A stretch of 28,053 bases of DNA from Firmicutes bacterium UBA6226 (GTDB lineage Bacteria > Bacillota_A > Clostridia > Peptostreptococcales > Acidaminobacteraceae). The stretch lies in the NCBI GenBank assembly GCA_002441045.1, contig DJWQ01000027.1:1-28053 (forward strand). Reading direction: 5' to 3'. The notes below the pieces were generated by a model. It did no database searches, was not told the origin of the DNA, and worked only from the letters and a program-made list of their open reading frames with translations. Of the stretch, positions 6,920 through 14,601 are shown piece by piece (position 1 is the first letter of the stretch; the number at the start of each line of letters is the position of its first letter). The translations under genes were made by a program, and so were the position numbers.

Positions 6920-8767
6920 TTATTTCAGTATTCGAAAGGAAATTGGCGCTACACATAGTTCTTTCAGCTCTGAATCGCTTAATTTCTGATCCATATATAA
7001 ATCGATGTAAGCCTCATCTGCCATATTTACCGTCACGGGTACATCTGATAGATTTACCAACACCTTCGTACGCGAAGTGCCTTCTATTTTGTCAAAGATG
7101 AGAAGGTCAGAGGTCATTCTCGCTTCATCCCATCTCACAGTCATAGACTTGAACTCAGGATGCGCTTTTCTAAGTGCAATCAATTGCTTAACATGCGCTT
7201 TCAAATCCAAATTCTGCTCCGATTCATCCCATATCATACACTGTCTGTTGCCATCATGAACACCAAACAAACCGATTTCACTGCCATAATAAACACTTGG
7301 CGTACCACCAAATGTCATCTGTAGCAAGAATGCAAGCTTTACCCTTCTTACATCCTCATCAAGTAGTGTATGAATCCTTGAAGTATCATGGCTATCGAGA
7401 AGATTAAATAGATTTTCTCCTACATTTGGGGGATAACTCACAATTAAACGACTCATGGCATCCTTATAGGCATACGCGTCATAGTCCGAATACTGTGGCT
7501 CACAGCTCAGCAAATGCCATACTGGATAGGTAAACTCATAGTTCATCACCGAATCAAATTGATCGCCACGTAGCCAAGGGGTTGCATCATCCCAATTTTC
7601 ACCTAAGATAAAAACATCTGGTTTCACCTTTCTGATGCGCTCTTTAAAGATTCGCCAAAAAGCATGTGACACCTCGTTAGAAACATCTAAGCGCCAGCCA
7701 TCGATATCATACTCACGAATCCAGTACTCTGCCACAGAAATTAGATACTCCTGTGCCTTGGGATTGGTTGCACGCCATTTGGGCATATTGGGTGTAAAGG
7801 CAAAAGTCTCATAATTGAGGTCCCCTGCTTTTAAAGGCCTTTTAGGTGCAGGAAAACCCTCTTTATTGAGTTCAAAGTTAAGTACGGGCTCAGCCTTGAG
7901 ATGGAAGCACTCAGCGTATTCTGACGCATAGCCCTTTTGAACAACATCTTGAAAATAAGGATGCTTAAAGCCACAGTGATTAAACACCGCATCCAGCATG
8001 ACGCGAATCCCGCGTTTATGTGCTTCCTCAACTAGCTTTTTAAAATCCGCATTGGTACCAAACTCTGGGTCTATTTTAAAATAATCAATGGTATCGTACT
8101 TGTGCGTTGTAGGCGCTTCAAAGATCGGTGTAAAATAGATCCCCGTCGCGCCAAGCTCAGCGATGTAATCTAGATGTTCAATAATCCCCTTTAAATCGCC
8201 TCCAAAATGCATCTCGTTGGTAACTAGCTTTTCACTTCCCCATGGTAATACCGAGGGTTTATCTAAGCTCTGATCACCATTGGCAAAGCGTTCAGGGAAA
8301 ATTTGATACCATACCGTATCCTTGACCCAGCTAGGTGCTGTAAAAATATCTTCGTGATTCAAGTAAGGAAAATTAAAGTAATCATTTAAGCTAGATACAA
8401 TTTCAGGATGCTTTTTCATAGAAACTGCACCATGCGCGCCATAGAATACAGTCTCTTCACTTGAAGTTAGAACAAATGCATAACGCGTTCTTTTAAAATC
8501 CGGTCTGATACTGACCAGCCAATAATCGTATAAACCATCGCTATAGTCACGAATCATTTCTACGGTTTCATTGACCCAACTGTGCGTCTGTGTAAAATCA
8601 CCTTCATAGGCCATTTCAGTACGTACCCAATTAAATGGATCTCCTGAAATAAGGCTGATACTTGAAACATCTCCGTTTGCGGTTCTAATGCGCAAATTCA
8701 GAGTGTCTGCGTCCAGTGCATAAGCGTATTTACTTTTTGCTTCATGATAAATCGCGTGTAAATTCAT
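6920..8767 (-). CDS. Neopullulanase / cyclomaltodextrinase-type GH13 hydrolase
   Basis: Cytosolic alpha-glucan hydrolase of the GH13_20 type, acting on maltodextrins, cyclodextrins or pullulan. Residues 1-125 look like the CBM34 N-terminal domain used for dimerisation. The TIM-barrel begins at VKDTVWYQIFPERFANGD (148-165). Conserved regions are DAVFNHCG (259-266), DGWRLDVSNEV with the nucleophile Asp361, FILGENWD with the acid/base Glu390, and LLDSHDTSR with Asp461. The 615-residue length fits the family, and there is no signal peptide. GGAG precedes ATG at 8767. No cre-like operator like those at malQ and the amylase was found upstream, and no convincing promoter was identified in 8768-9019. 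Neopullulanase, cyclomaltodextrinase and maltogenic amylase cannot be told apart from sequence. Confidence 0.93.
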   Translation of the reverse strand: MNLHAIYHEAKSKYAYALDADTLNLRIRTANGDVSSISLISGDPFNWVRTEMAYEGDFTQTHSWVNETVEMIRDYSDGLYDYWLVSIRPDFKRTRYAFVLTSSEETVFYGAHGAVSMKKHPEIVSSLNDYFNFPYLNHEDIFTAPSWVKDTVWYQIFPERFANGDQSLDKPSVLPWGSEKLVTNEMHFGGDLKGIIEHLDYIAELGATGIYFTPIFEAPTTHKYDTIDYFKIDPEFGTNADFKKLVEEAHKRGIRVMLDAVFNHCGFKHPYFQDVVQKGYASEYAECFHLKAEPVLNFELNKEGFPAPKRPLKAGDLNYETFAFTPNMPKWRATNPKAQEYLISVAEYWIREYDIDGWRLDVSNEVSHAFWRIFKERIRKVKPDVFILGENWDDATPWLRGDQFDSVMNYEFTYPVWHLLSCEPQYSDYDAYAYKDAMSRLIVSYPPNVGENLFNLLDSHDTSRIHTLLDEDVRRVKLAFLLQMTFGGTPSVYYGSEIGLFGVHDGNRQCMIWDESEQNLDLKAHVKQLIALRKAHPEFKSMTVRWDEARMTSDLLIFDKIEGTSRTKVLVNLSDVPVTVNMADEAYIDLYMDQKLSDSELKELCVAPISFRILK

Positions 8768-9022
8768 AATCAGCTCCTAAATATATTTTATAAAATCCTA
8801 TCCGTTTTAGCTTTATCGTTGATATTTTTAACTTTCAATTTTCAATCAATTTAAGACATATGTTTACCTCATAAGAACTTAATTAACACTTTAATCTTAA
8901 ATAATAAATTAATTATACTTAAAGCCATTACATAAAAATACCTATCTTCTGTGAGAATATCTCAGTAAAATCAAGGGTTAACTCCTCTCCCACAAAAAAT
9001 ATTTCACATTTTGTAAAGTTTG

Positions 9023-9064
9023 CTTTGCATATTTTGCAAAGTGTGCTATACTAAAATTGCAAAG
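9023..9064 (+). promoter_or_regulatory. Promoter with overlapping TGCAAAG repeats, probable autoregulatory operator
   Basis: A -35-like TTTGCA (9024-9029), 17 bp, then TATACT with TG one base upstream (9047-9052). The inverted repeat CTTTGCA (9023-9029) / TGCAAAG (9035-9041) covers the -35 and spacer. A third TGCAAAG (9058-9064) lies at the expected transcript start. The next gene encodes an XRE regulator, so autorepression is likely. Confidence 0.65.
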
Positions 9065-9070
9065 TTAACT

Positions 9071-9301
9071 ATGCATCAAAAAAGGAGCGTGATTGCCATT
9101 AAAAATAAGATATCCGAGCTAAGAAAATTGAATAAGCTCTCGCAAGAAGAACTTGCACTGGCGGTTGGCGTTACAAGACAGACGATTACATCAATTGAAG
9201 TTGGTAAGTACACCGCCTCACTACCTTTGGCATATAAGATTGCCAAACACTTTAACCTCACCATAGAAGAGGTTTTCGATTTTACAGAAATGGAGGATTA
9301 A
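9071..9301 (+). CDS. Small XRE-family transcriptional regulator
   Basis: A compact Cro/CI-type helix-turn-helix protein. The core reads KNKISELRKLNKLSQEELA, then VGVTRQTITSIEVGKYTA, with the recognition helix in the second part. These stand-alone regulators of about 65-75 residues often control a neighbouring membrane protein gene. The frame is open from a TTG at 9020, but that lies inside the promoter and cannot be the start. ATG at 9071 lacks a ribosome binding site. AAGGAG (9082-9087) is 10 bases before an in-frame ATT at 9098, which would give the usual family N-terminus (I/M-KNKISELRK). The start is therefore uncertain between 9071 and 9098. The stop is two bases before the next ATG, so the two genes form an operon. 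Confidence 0.88.
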   Translation: MHQKRSVIAIKNKISELRKLNKLSQEELALAVGVTRQTITSIEVGKYTASLPLAYKIAKHFNLTIEEVFDFTEMED

Positions 9302-9303
9302 TC

Positions 9304-9744
9304 ATGACAAATACACAAACAAGCACACTTAAATCTAAAGCAACCAAAAGAATGGTGATGCACATCGGACTCGCAATTATTATCGTTATTGGTTATTTAT
9401 TGGTTTCATCTAAAGTAACTGATGCCGCTGGCAGTGGTTTTATATTGGGATTTTCAATCGGACTCCTTGGACTAGATCTTGTTTTGCTCACAAAGCTAGT
9501 CATTGCAATGCGAAACGAAACCGCACTCAAACAGCTATTTATCAAAGAAGCTGATGAACGCGGTATTCTTATAAGAGAAAAGACAAGTCGATATTCGATG
9601 GTTGTCTACAGTGTCGTTTTAGGCATCGCATGTGTTATCTCTTTTTTCATAAACGATGTCGTTTTCTTAACTTTGTTTTGCGTCATGATCGGTATGGCAT
9701 TTGTCAAACTCGTTTTGAAAGCCTATTTCACAAGAACGCTTTAA
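9304..9744 (+). CDS. Four-helix membrane protein paired with XRE regulator
   Basis: A 146-residue integral membrane protein with about four hydrophobic segments (near residues 19-36, 44-68, 98-116 and 120-138). Between the second and third is a charged cytoplasmic loop with the motif KEADERGILIREKTSR. Such a DER-containing loop recurs in uncharacterised membrane proteins (DUF2178-like) encoded beside small XRE regulators. That family link is from memory of the pattern, not a search. GGAGG lies inside the end of the preceding gene, two bases separate the genes, and they are probably co-translated. The stop codon abuts that of the converging gene with no base between. Function unknown. Confidence 0.75.
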   Translation: MTNTQTSTLKSKATKRMVMHIGLAIIIVIGYLLVSSKVTDAAGSGFILGFSIGLLGLDLVLLTKLVIAMRNETALKQLFIKEADERGILIREKTSRYSMVVYSVVLGIACVISFFINDVVFLTLFCVMIGMAFVKLVLKAYFTRTL

Positions 9745-10950
9745 TCAAACGTTTTGTATTTCTAGAGCTTCTTTATACCGCCTATGCTGTATAAGGAAGC
9801 TTTGATACATTTTAGAATAGTATTTTTCAAGCTCGTAATTGAGTCCTTTACTCATTTGTATCAGCTTTAATAGCAGCTTTTCATCATCAATCATATGGCT
9901 TTGCCAGTCTAATTTATCCAAATGCTTGATCATCAGCTCAACAAAACGCTCTTTTTTTAAAGGTTTGAGTGTGGAGACAAACATGGTGTTAGATTGTTCA
10001 ATCGCTTGTAGCAAATGCGTCAGTTGGTTTGGAATACTTCTTTCTGTGACACATTCACTTTCCCAATCATTGCTAAAGCTGTCTTCTGGATTAAGCCTTC
10101 CCAGTCTAAAGGCACCCCATAGAAGGTTGTCTCTAAAAGCACTTTCATGAAAGTGAGAGCCCAATTTACTTGCTAGCTTTAGTCCTTTTTCAAAATATGG
10201 CATGCCACCTTCATAATCATCAGAGGCATAAAAGGTGAGTCCCAGCATCTCATAGCTACCTATGATACTGAGCAGGTTAGCCTCGTTAAGATAAGTGTTC
10301 AGTGCTTTTTGAAACTGAATCAATGCACTTAAATCCTTTCTAAGTGAAAGATATGCAAAACCCATCCAATAATAAAGATGACCATTTTCACCATAGGTGC
10401 TCGCTTTATCTAAAATCTCTAAAACCGATTGATAGTCTTTGGCAACCTTTGCCGTATCGATCCCCCAGTAGAGATAATATCTAAACTTCTGTTCAGCACT
10501 CATCAACTGTTCGACTGATTCTAACAAATGTCTTGTCTCTTCGAAGACTTCACGTTCTTTTCGTGTGCAGTAAAAGGCTAACTGTACGATGTAGTAATCA
10601 ATAATTAAAGGCGAATGCATGTACTTTTCAGAATCCGCACTAATCTGTTCAAAGATGATCTTAGAGTTTGAAAACTCATTGAAGTTAAGCTCGTCTAGAA
10701 ACCTTTGAAAAAGTGCTTTACCTGACTGTATAAACCCTTCTGAATCATTATAGTGAATGGCAAGCGCATCAAATAAGTCAGAGATTACCTGCTCTGAGGG
10801 GATAATTTCAGCATTTTCGATACGACTGAGGTAGGAGCTGACACAGATGCCCTCTGAAAGCGCTTTTTGACTCATATTTTGATAAATACGGTTCATTTTT
10901 ATGATGGAACCTAGGATTTTAACATTGGTCTTATTGATTTCTTTCTTCAT
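9745..10950 (-). CDS. XRE/TPR transcriptional regulator (Rgg/PlcR-like architecture)
   Basis: A 401-residue protein with an N-terminal XRE helix-turn-helix (residues ~10-65: NRIYQNMSQKALSEGICVSS, then YLSRIENAEIIPSEQVI). The rest is a long all-helical part with TPR-like repeats (for example YYWMGFAYLSLRKDLSALIQ and EMLGLTFYASDDYEGGMPYF). This is the layout of RNPP/Rgg regulators, some of which bind short peptides. No peptide gene could be supported nearby, so peptide sensing is only a possibility. GGAGG lies seven bases before ATG at 10950. Upstream are a TATAAT promoter and four 17-bp tandem repeats that overlap its -35, suggesting autoregulation. The gene converges head-on with the membrane protein gene, their stop codons adjacent. 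Confidence 0.85.
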   Translation of the reverse strand: MKKEINKTNVKILGSIIKMNRIYQNMSQKALSEGICVSSYLSRIENAEIIPSEQVISDLFDALAIHYNDSEGFIQSGKALFQRFLDELNFNEFSNSKIIFEQISADSEKYMHSPLIIDYYIVQLAFYCTRKEREVFEETRHLLESVEQLMSAEQKFRYYLYWGIDTAKVAKDYQSVLEILDKASTYGENGHLYYWMGFAYLSLRKDLSALIQFQKALNTYLNEANLLSIIGSYEMLGLTFYASDDYEGGMPYFEKGLKLASKLGSHFHESAFRDNLLWGAFRLGRLNPEDSFSNDWESECVTERSIPNQLTHLLQAIEQSNTMFVSTLKPLKKERFVELMIKHLDKLDWQSHMIDDEKLLLKLIQMSKGLNYELEKYYSKMYQSFLIQHRRYKEALEIQNV

Positions 10951-10976
10951 GTCTGCCTCCTCAGTTACAAAAACAG

Positions 10977-11004
10977 ATTATATTTGTAGACATACTCTTG
11001 TTAT
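10977..11004 (-). promoter_or_regulatory. Promoter of the XRE/TPR regulator gene
   Basis: On the minus strand TATAAT (10977-10982) is preceded, at 16 bp, by ATAACA (10999-11004), a 4/6 match to the -35 consensus. The -35 falls inside the first 17-bp tandem repeat. Confidence 0.6.
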
Positions 11005-11064
11005 GTTGCGATTCTTGTTGTGTTGCGATTATTGTGATGTTGCAATGCTTTTAGTGCTGAAGTG
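10997..11064. repeat. Four imperfect 17-bp tandem repeats
   Basis: Units at 10997-11013, 11014-11030, 11031-11047 and 11048-11064. The first two differ at one base (cTTGTTATGTTGCGATT against cTTGTTGTGTTGCGATT), the third keeps TTGTGATGTTGCAAT, and the fourth is degenerate. They sit upstream of, and overlap, the -35 of the regulator promoter, so they may be iterated protein-binding sites. Confidence 0.75.
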
Positions 11065-11115
11065 TTGTAATGTACAATATTAATATGCTTTAGCAGAAGA
11101 CGATAAGTTGAAAAA

Positions 11116-11156
11116 AAATCTGGTAGCCTATCGTTATACGACAGAATACCAGATTT
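11116..11156 (-). terminator. Terminator of malQ
   Basis: A 10-bp stem (11147-11156 with 11116-11125) encloses a loop with its own small hairpin. On the minus strand it is followed by a run of eight T including stem bases. It begins 15 bp after the malQ stop. Confidence 0.85.
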
Positions 11157-11170
11157 ATGAATAAGAAGGA

Positions 11171-12652
11171 TTATAATCTTCCGTATAATTTGGTGATCTT
11201 TTTCATTTTATCTGCTAGGTGATCTGAAAGATCCTTCTGCGTGATTCTCCAAATCCAGTTACCACCTAAAGTCGATGGGAAATTCATTCTCGCTTTATTG
11301 TCTAGACCTAAGAAATCTTGCATTTGAGCGATAGCGAGATAAGCCGTCGATGACCAAACACCTCGTATGAAGCCCCAGTGGTAGCCTTCGCTACGATCGA
11401 GCTTTAAATAGTCCATTGCAAAGTCTCTATCTGCTTTAGCCACATTGTCCATCCATCCGACGATGGTTTCATTATCATGCGTGCCTGTATAAGCAACAAA
11501 GTTCTCAGAATAGTTATGAGGGAGATAATCACTTTCTTCTCTTGCATCAAATGCAAATTGTAGAATTTTCATACCTGGGAAGCCAGTAAATTCTCTGAGT
11601 TCAATAACACCCTCAGTCAAATAGCCTAAGTCTTCCGCAATGATGTTCACATCGCCAAGGGCTTCTTTAATTGCGATAAATAACTTTTTACCTGGACCAT
11701 TTGTCCATTCGCCTCTCTCAGCAGTTGGATCACCATATGGAATCTCCCAGTAAGCTTCAAAGCCTCTAAAGTGATCGATTCTAATCACATCGAACATTTT
11801 TAAGCTGTAGTCAATTCGTTTAATCCACCAAGCATAATTTTGTTTGTCCATTTGCTCCCAATTGTAAATTGGATTACCCCAAAGCTGTCCAGTAGCTGAA
11901 AAAGCATCTGGTGGACAACCAGCAACACTGATTGGTTTAGCGGTTTTATCGAGTTTAAAGAGTTCAGGGTTTGCCCAAACATCTGAGCTGTCCTCAGCCA
12001 CGTAGATCGGTAAATCTCCGATAATGGTGATGCCTTTATCCGCTGCAACTGCTTTTAAAGCAAACCACTGCTTAAAGAAGAAATACTGTGTGAAAACCCA
12101 GAAGAAAATTTCATCTTTATGTGTTTCTTTAAATTTTGCCACCTTTTCAGTTTTTGCATTTTCATAGCCTTTATCCCATTCGATCCAAGAGCGATTGCCA
12201 TTGTGAGCTTTGATGGCCATGTAAAGAGCAAAATCCTCAAGCCAAGTTTTTTCTGCCTCATAGAACTTATTGAGTTCATGGCTTAATTTCACTTTTGAGT
12301 TTTCATATGCCATTCTGAGCAGTGGCATTTTATTATAATAGAGCTTTTCATAATCTACTTTATGCTTGTTTTTGCCAAGATCTGCTTTATCGACTGTTTT
12401 TTTATCTAGATAGCCCATATCGATTAGCTCTGCTAAATCAATGAAATATGGATTCCCAGCAAACGCGGAAAAAGACTGGTAAGGCGAATCTCCATATCCA
12501 GTTATCCCGATCGGCAATATTTGCCAGTTATGTTGTCCTGATTTCTCTAAAAAATCTAAAAACGCATAAGCACCTTTTCCAAGGTCACCGATGCCATACT
12601 CGCCTGGTAATGACGAAATATGCAATAGCACACCACTGCTTCTTTGTCTCAT
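11171..12652 (-). CDS. malQ: 4-alpha-glucanotransferase (amylomaltase)
   Basis: GH77 enzyme that transfers maltodextrin segments between glucans and releases glucose. It works in the cytosol alongside neopullulanase. The N-terminus RSSGVLLHISSLPGEYGIGDLG and the segment GDSPYQSFSAFAGNPYFIDL are diagnostic. Catalytic regions are DVIRIDHFRGFEAYWEIP (nucleophile Asp), NIIAEDLGYL (acid/base Glu) and YTGTHDNETIVGW (Asp). An in-frame ATG lies at 12673, but I chose 12652 (MRQRSSG, 493 aa) because GAGAGG is six bases upstream and the upstream ATG lacks a good site. It is transcribed from a near-perfect consensus promoter with a cre/LacI-type operator at the transcription start, so strong repressible expression is expected. 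Confidence 0.96.
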   Translation of the reverse strand: MRQRSSGVLLHISSLPGEYGIGDLGKGAYAFLDFLEKSGQHNWQILPIGITGYGDSPYQSFSAFAGNPYFIDLAELIDMGYLDKKTVDKADLGKNKHKVDYEKLYYNKMPLLRMAYENSKVKLSHELNKFYEAEKTWLEDFALYMAIKAHNGNRSWIEWDKGYENAKTEKVAKFKETHKDEIFFWVFTQYFFFKQWFALKAVAADKGITIIGDLPIYVAEDSSDVWANPELFKLDKTAKPISVAGCPPDAFSATGQLWGNPIYNWEQMDKQNYAWWIKRIDYSLKMFDVIRIDHFRGFEAYWEIPYGDPTAERGEWTNGPGKKLFIAIKEALGDVNIIAEDLGYLTEGVIELREFTGFPGMKILQFAFDAREESDYLPHNYSENFVAYTGTHDNETIVGWMDNVAKADRDFAMDYLKLDRSEGYHWGFIRGVWSSTAYLAIAQMQDFLGLDNKARMNFPSTLGGNWIWRITQKDLSDHLADKMKKITKLYGRL

Positions 12653-12738
12653 ATAAAACCTCTCTCCATCCAACCTACTAATTTACTCACCATAAAACCC
12701 ATATATGTTAATTGCTAGAATTTGCTTGCGTCCATTTC

Positions 12739-12752
12739 TGCAACCGTTTGCA
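12739..12752. promoter_or_regulatory. cre / LacI-family operator at malQ transcription start
   Basis: TGCAACCGTTTGCA is a 14-bp near-palindrome with the central CG typical of LacI-family sites. It fits the core TGNNANCGNTNNCA of CcpA-type cre sites. It starts 7 bp downstream of the malQ -10, where a bound repressor blocks initiation. CcpA or a MalR-like regulator are both possible. Confidence 0.75.
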
Positions 12753-12759
12753 CAATCTC

Positions 12760-12788
12760 ATTATATTTTGTTTCTTAATGCTTGTCAA
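12760..12788 (-). promoter_or_regulatory. malQ promoter
   Basis: On the minus strand a perfect TTGACA (12783-12788) and a perfect TATAAT (12760-12765) are separated by 17 bp. The 5' leader would be roughly 100 nt. Confidence 0.9.
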
Positions 12789-12811
12789 TAATAGTAGAAA
12801 GATAATTTGTA

Positions 12812-12840
12812 TTGAATTTAGCACATAAATACCCTAAAAT
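12812..12840 (+). promoter_or_regulatory. Promoter of the lipoprotein amylase
   Basis: TTGAAT (12812-12817), 17 bp, TAAAAT (12835-12840) on the plus strand. It lies back to back with the malQ promoter, the two -35 hexamers 23 bp apart. Confidence 0.75.
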
Positions 12841-12885
12841 TAGAAATAAACGCATCTCAAATGGGTGATTTTTTATCCCTTTAGG

Positions 12886-12899
12886 TGCAACCGCTTGCA
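12886..12899. promoter_or_regulatory. cre / LacI-family operator in the amylase leader
   Basis: TGCAACCGCTTGCA differs by one base from the site at 12739 and also fits the cre core. It lies about 40 bp downstream of the predicted transcription start and just before the ribosome binding site, a position suited to a road-block or leader-based repression. Confidence 0.75.
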
Positions 12900-12915
12900 T
12901 GAATTAGGAGGAAAA

Positions 12916-14436
12916 ATGACATTTCAATTAGGCAAGAAACATTTACAATTTAGTTTACTCATTATTTTTACTATGGTTTTATTATTGGGTTGTCAAAGTG
13001 AAAATACGGTTTCAACTGAAACCACACAGCTCTCGACGGAAACCTCTGAGACGAACGAAGCGACGGAAGCAACAACTACCGAGAAACCAGCAGCTAAAAT
13101 CACAGCAAGTATTACATCAGATGATATTATCTATTTTATTATGGTTGATCGATTTGCTGATAGCGATCCCGATAGTAATCTTTCCGACGTTAACAAGGAA
13201 GATATGAGAGCCTTCCAAGGCGGTGATCTTCAAGGCGTCATTGATCATCTTGATTATATAAAGTCTCTAGGGGCAACTGCGATTTGGTTAACACCAGTTA
13301 TGACAAATGGCCCAAACGGTTATCACGGCTACTGGATCTATGACTTTGAGTCCGTCGATCCACATTTTGGTGATATGGCTACCCTTCAATCACTTGTTAA
13401 TAAAGCACACGATATGGACATTAAAGTCATTCTTGACTACGTCGTCAATCACACTGGATACAATTCGCCTTGGCTTTCTGACCCTGACAAGGCAGACTGG
13501 TTCCATCCAGATAAGCCGCTCAATAATTTCAAGGATGTCAACGAGCTCGAGACGGGATGGTTGGCTGGACTACCAGATCTTGATCAATCCAACCCTGAGG
13601 TAAAGGACTATTTCATCAATAACGCGATTTGGTGGATCGACCAGACGGGAATCGACGGGTTTAGACTTGATACCATGAGACATGTTTCACATGAATTTTG
13701 GCAAGATTTTTCGGGTGCGATTAAAGAAAAATATCCCGATTTCTTCTTACTCGGCGAAGTCTGGGATGGCAACACAAATACACTTGAATCCTATCATGAG
13801 GACGGCATAGACAGTTTGACCAACTATTCGCTTTATAACGGCATTATCAATGCGTTTAATGTAAAACCGAATATTCTATCTTTAGCCAATGCACTAGAAA
13901 AAGAAAAGAATTTTTCTACGCCAACTGAAAATGCCTTGTTCATAGACAATCATGACAACGCGAGATTTATGAGCCAGAATCCTAAAAATAAGTTAGAATA
14001 CACCAAATTAGCTCTTGCTTTCACTTATACCTATCCTGCAATCCCAGTCATCTACTATGGTACTGAAATTGCAATGGATGGTGCTTACGATCCGGTCAAT
14101 AGAGCTTTTATGGATTTCAGTAAAGCCGAAGTGTCCGATGAAACAAACTTAATTCCTTACCTTCAGTTTTTAACGAAAATTAAGGCAACTTATTCAGAAG
14201 GCTTCCAATTAATCTACAGAGACAAATCCACTATGGTCTATGAGATCTCAAAAGATAATAACCGTTTACTGGTTGTGTTAAACGCCAGTGAGTCAGAGCA
14301 AACCATTAGCTTCGATTATACTGAAGCAGTTTTATTAACTGAGCTGACAAGTGGTGAAAGCTTAACCTTTCAATCGGGCTCAAATACACTCATATTACCG
14401 CCACTCATGGGTCAATTCTATATCATATCAAATTAA
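12916..14436 (+). CDS. Secreted lipoprotein alpha-amylase (GH13)
   Basis: Extracellular, membrane-tethered alpha-glucan hydrolase. From ATG at 12916 (506 aa; AGGAGG just upstream; the longer GTG frame from 12865 runs through the operator and lacks a site) the signal peptide ends in the lipobox LLLGC with Cys26. A Thr/Glu/Ser-rich linker covers residues 30-60. The GH13 barrel begins at DDIIYFIMVDRFADSD. Conserved regions are DYVVNHTG (174-181), GIDGFRLDTMRHV with nucleophile Asp252, LLGEVWDG with acid/base Glu281, and FIDNHDNARF with Asp347. A short C-terminal beta domain follows. The early steps of starch or glycogen breakdown outside the cell fit its divergent partner malQ and the shared operator type. 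Exact specificity cannot be read from the sequence. Confidence 0.94.
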   Translation: MTFQLGKKHLQFSLLIIFTMVLLLGCQSENTVSTETTQLSTETSETNEATEATTTEKPAAKITASITSDDIIYFIMVDRFADSDPDSNLSDVNKEDMRAFQGGDLQGVIDHLDYIKSLGATAIWLTPVMTNGPNGYHGYWIYDFESVDPHFGDMATLQSLVNKAHDMDIKVILDYVVNHTGYNSPWLSDPDKADWFHPDKPLNNFKDVNELETGWLAGLPDLDQSNPEVKDYFINNAIWWIDQTGIDGFRLDTMRHVSHEFWQDFSGAIKEKYPDFFLLGEVWDGNTNTLESYHEDGIDSLTNYSLYNGIINAFNVKPNILSLANALEKEKNFSTPTENALFIDNHDNARFMSQNPKNKLEYTKLALAFTYTYPAIPVIYYGTEIAMDGAYDPVNRAFMDFSKAEVSDETNLIPYLQFLTKIKATYSEGFQLIYRDKSTMVYEISKDNNRLLVVLNASESEQTISFDYTEAVLLTELTSGESLTFQSGSNTLILPPLMGQFYIISN

Positions 14437-14467
14437 AACGCGTAATAAAACTTTGCTACTAAATAAT

Positions 14468-14508
14468 AAGGTGCTTTAGCATAACTTGCTAAAGCACCTT
14501 TATTCTTT
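14468..14508 (+). terminator. Terminator after the lipoprotein amylase
   Basis: A perfect 13-bp stem (14468-14480 with 14488-14500) with a 7-nt loop, followed by TATTCTTT, 31 bp after the stop codon. A-rich DNA on its left side may let it also serve the minus-strand gene ending at 14602. Confidence 0.85.
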
Positions 14509-14601
14509 AGTGATACTCATTCTTTAAATACAGAAAACTTAACTAAGTTTAGTTCTTTAAATTTACACGATTTCTTAATTTCCAAGTTATTCACTTAAGC
14601 T

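Noticed and set aside
6409..6989. Several plus-strand ORFs opposite pepD
   Set aside because: They are antisense shadows of a well-conserved gene with no start signals or recognisable motifs.
10901..11083. Plus-strand ORF with a hydrophobic N-terminus (MMEPRILTLVLLISFFMSAS), like a pheromone precursor divergent from an Rgg-type gene
   Set aside because: No ribosome site precedes it, it is antisense to the conserved helix-turn-helix region, and its C-terminal part is just the translated tandem repeats.
12865..12915. Longer N-terminus of the lipoprotein amylase starting at GTG 12865
   Set aside because: It lacks a ribosome site, would run through the operator, and would put a polar stretch before the signal peptide.
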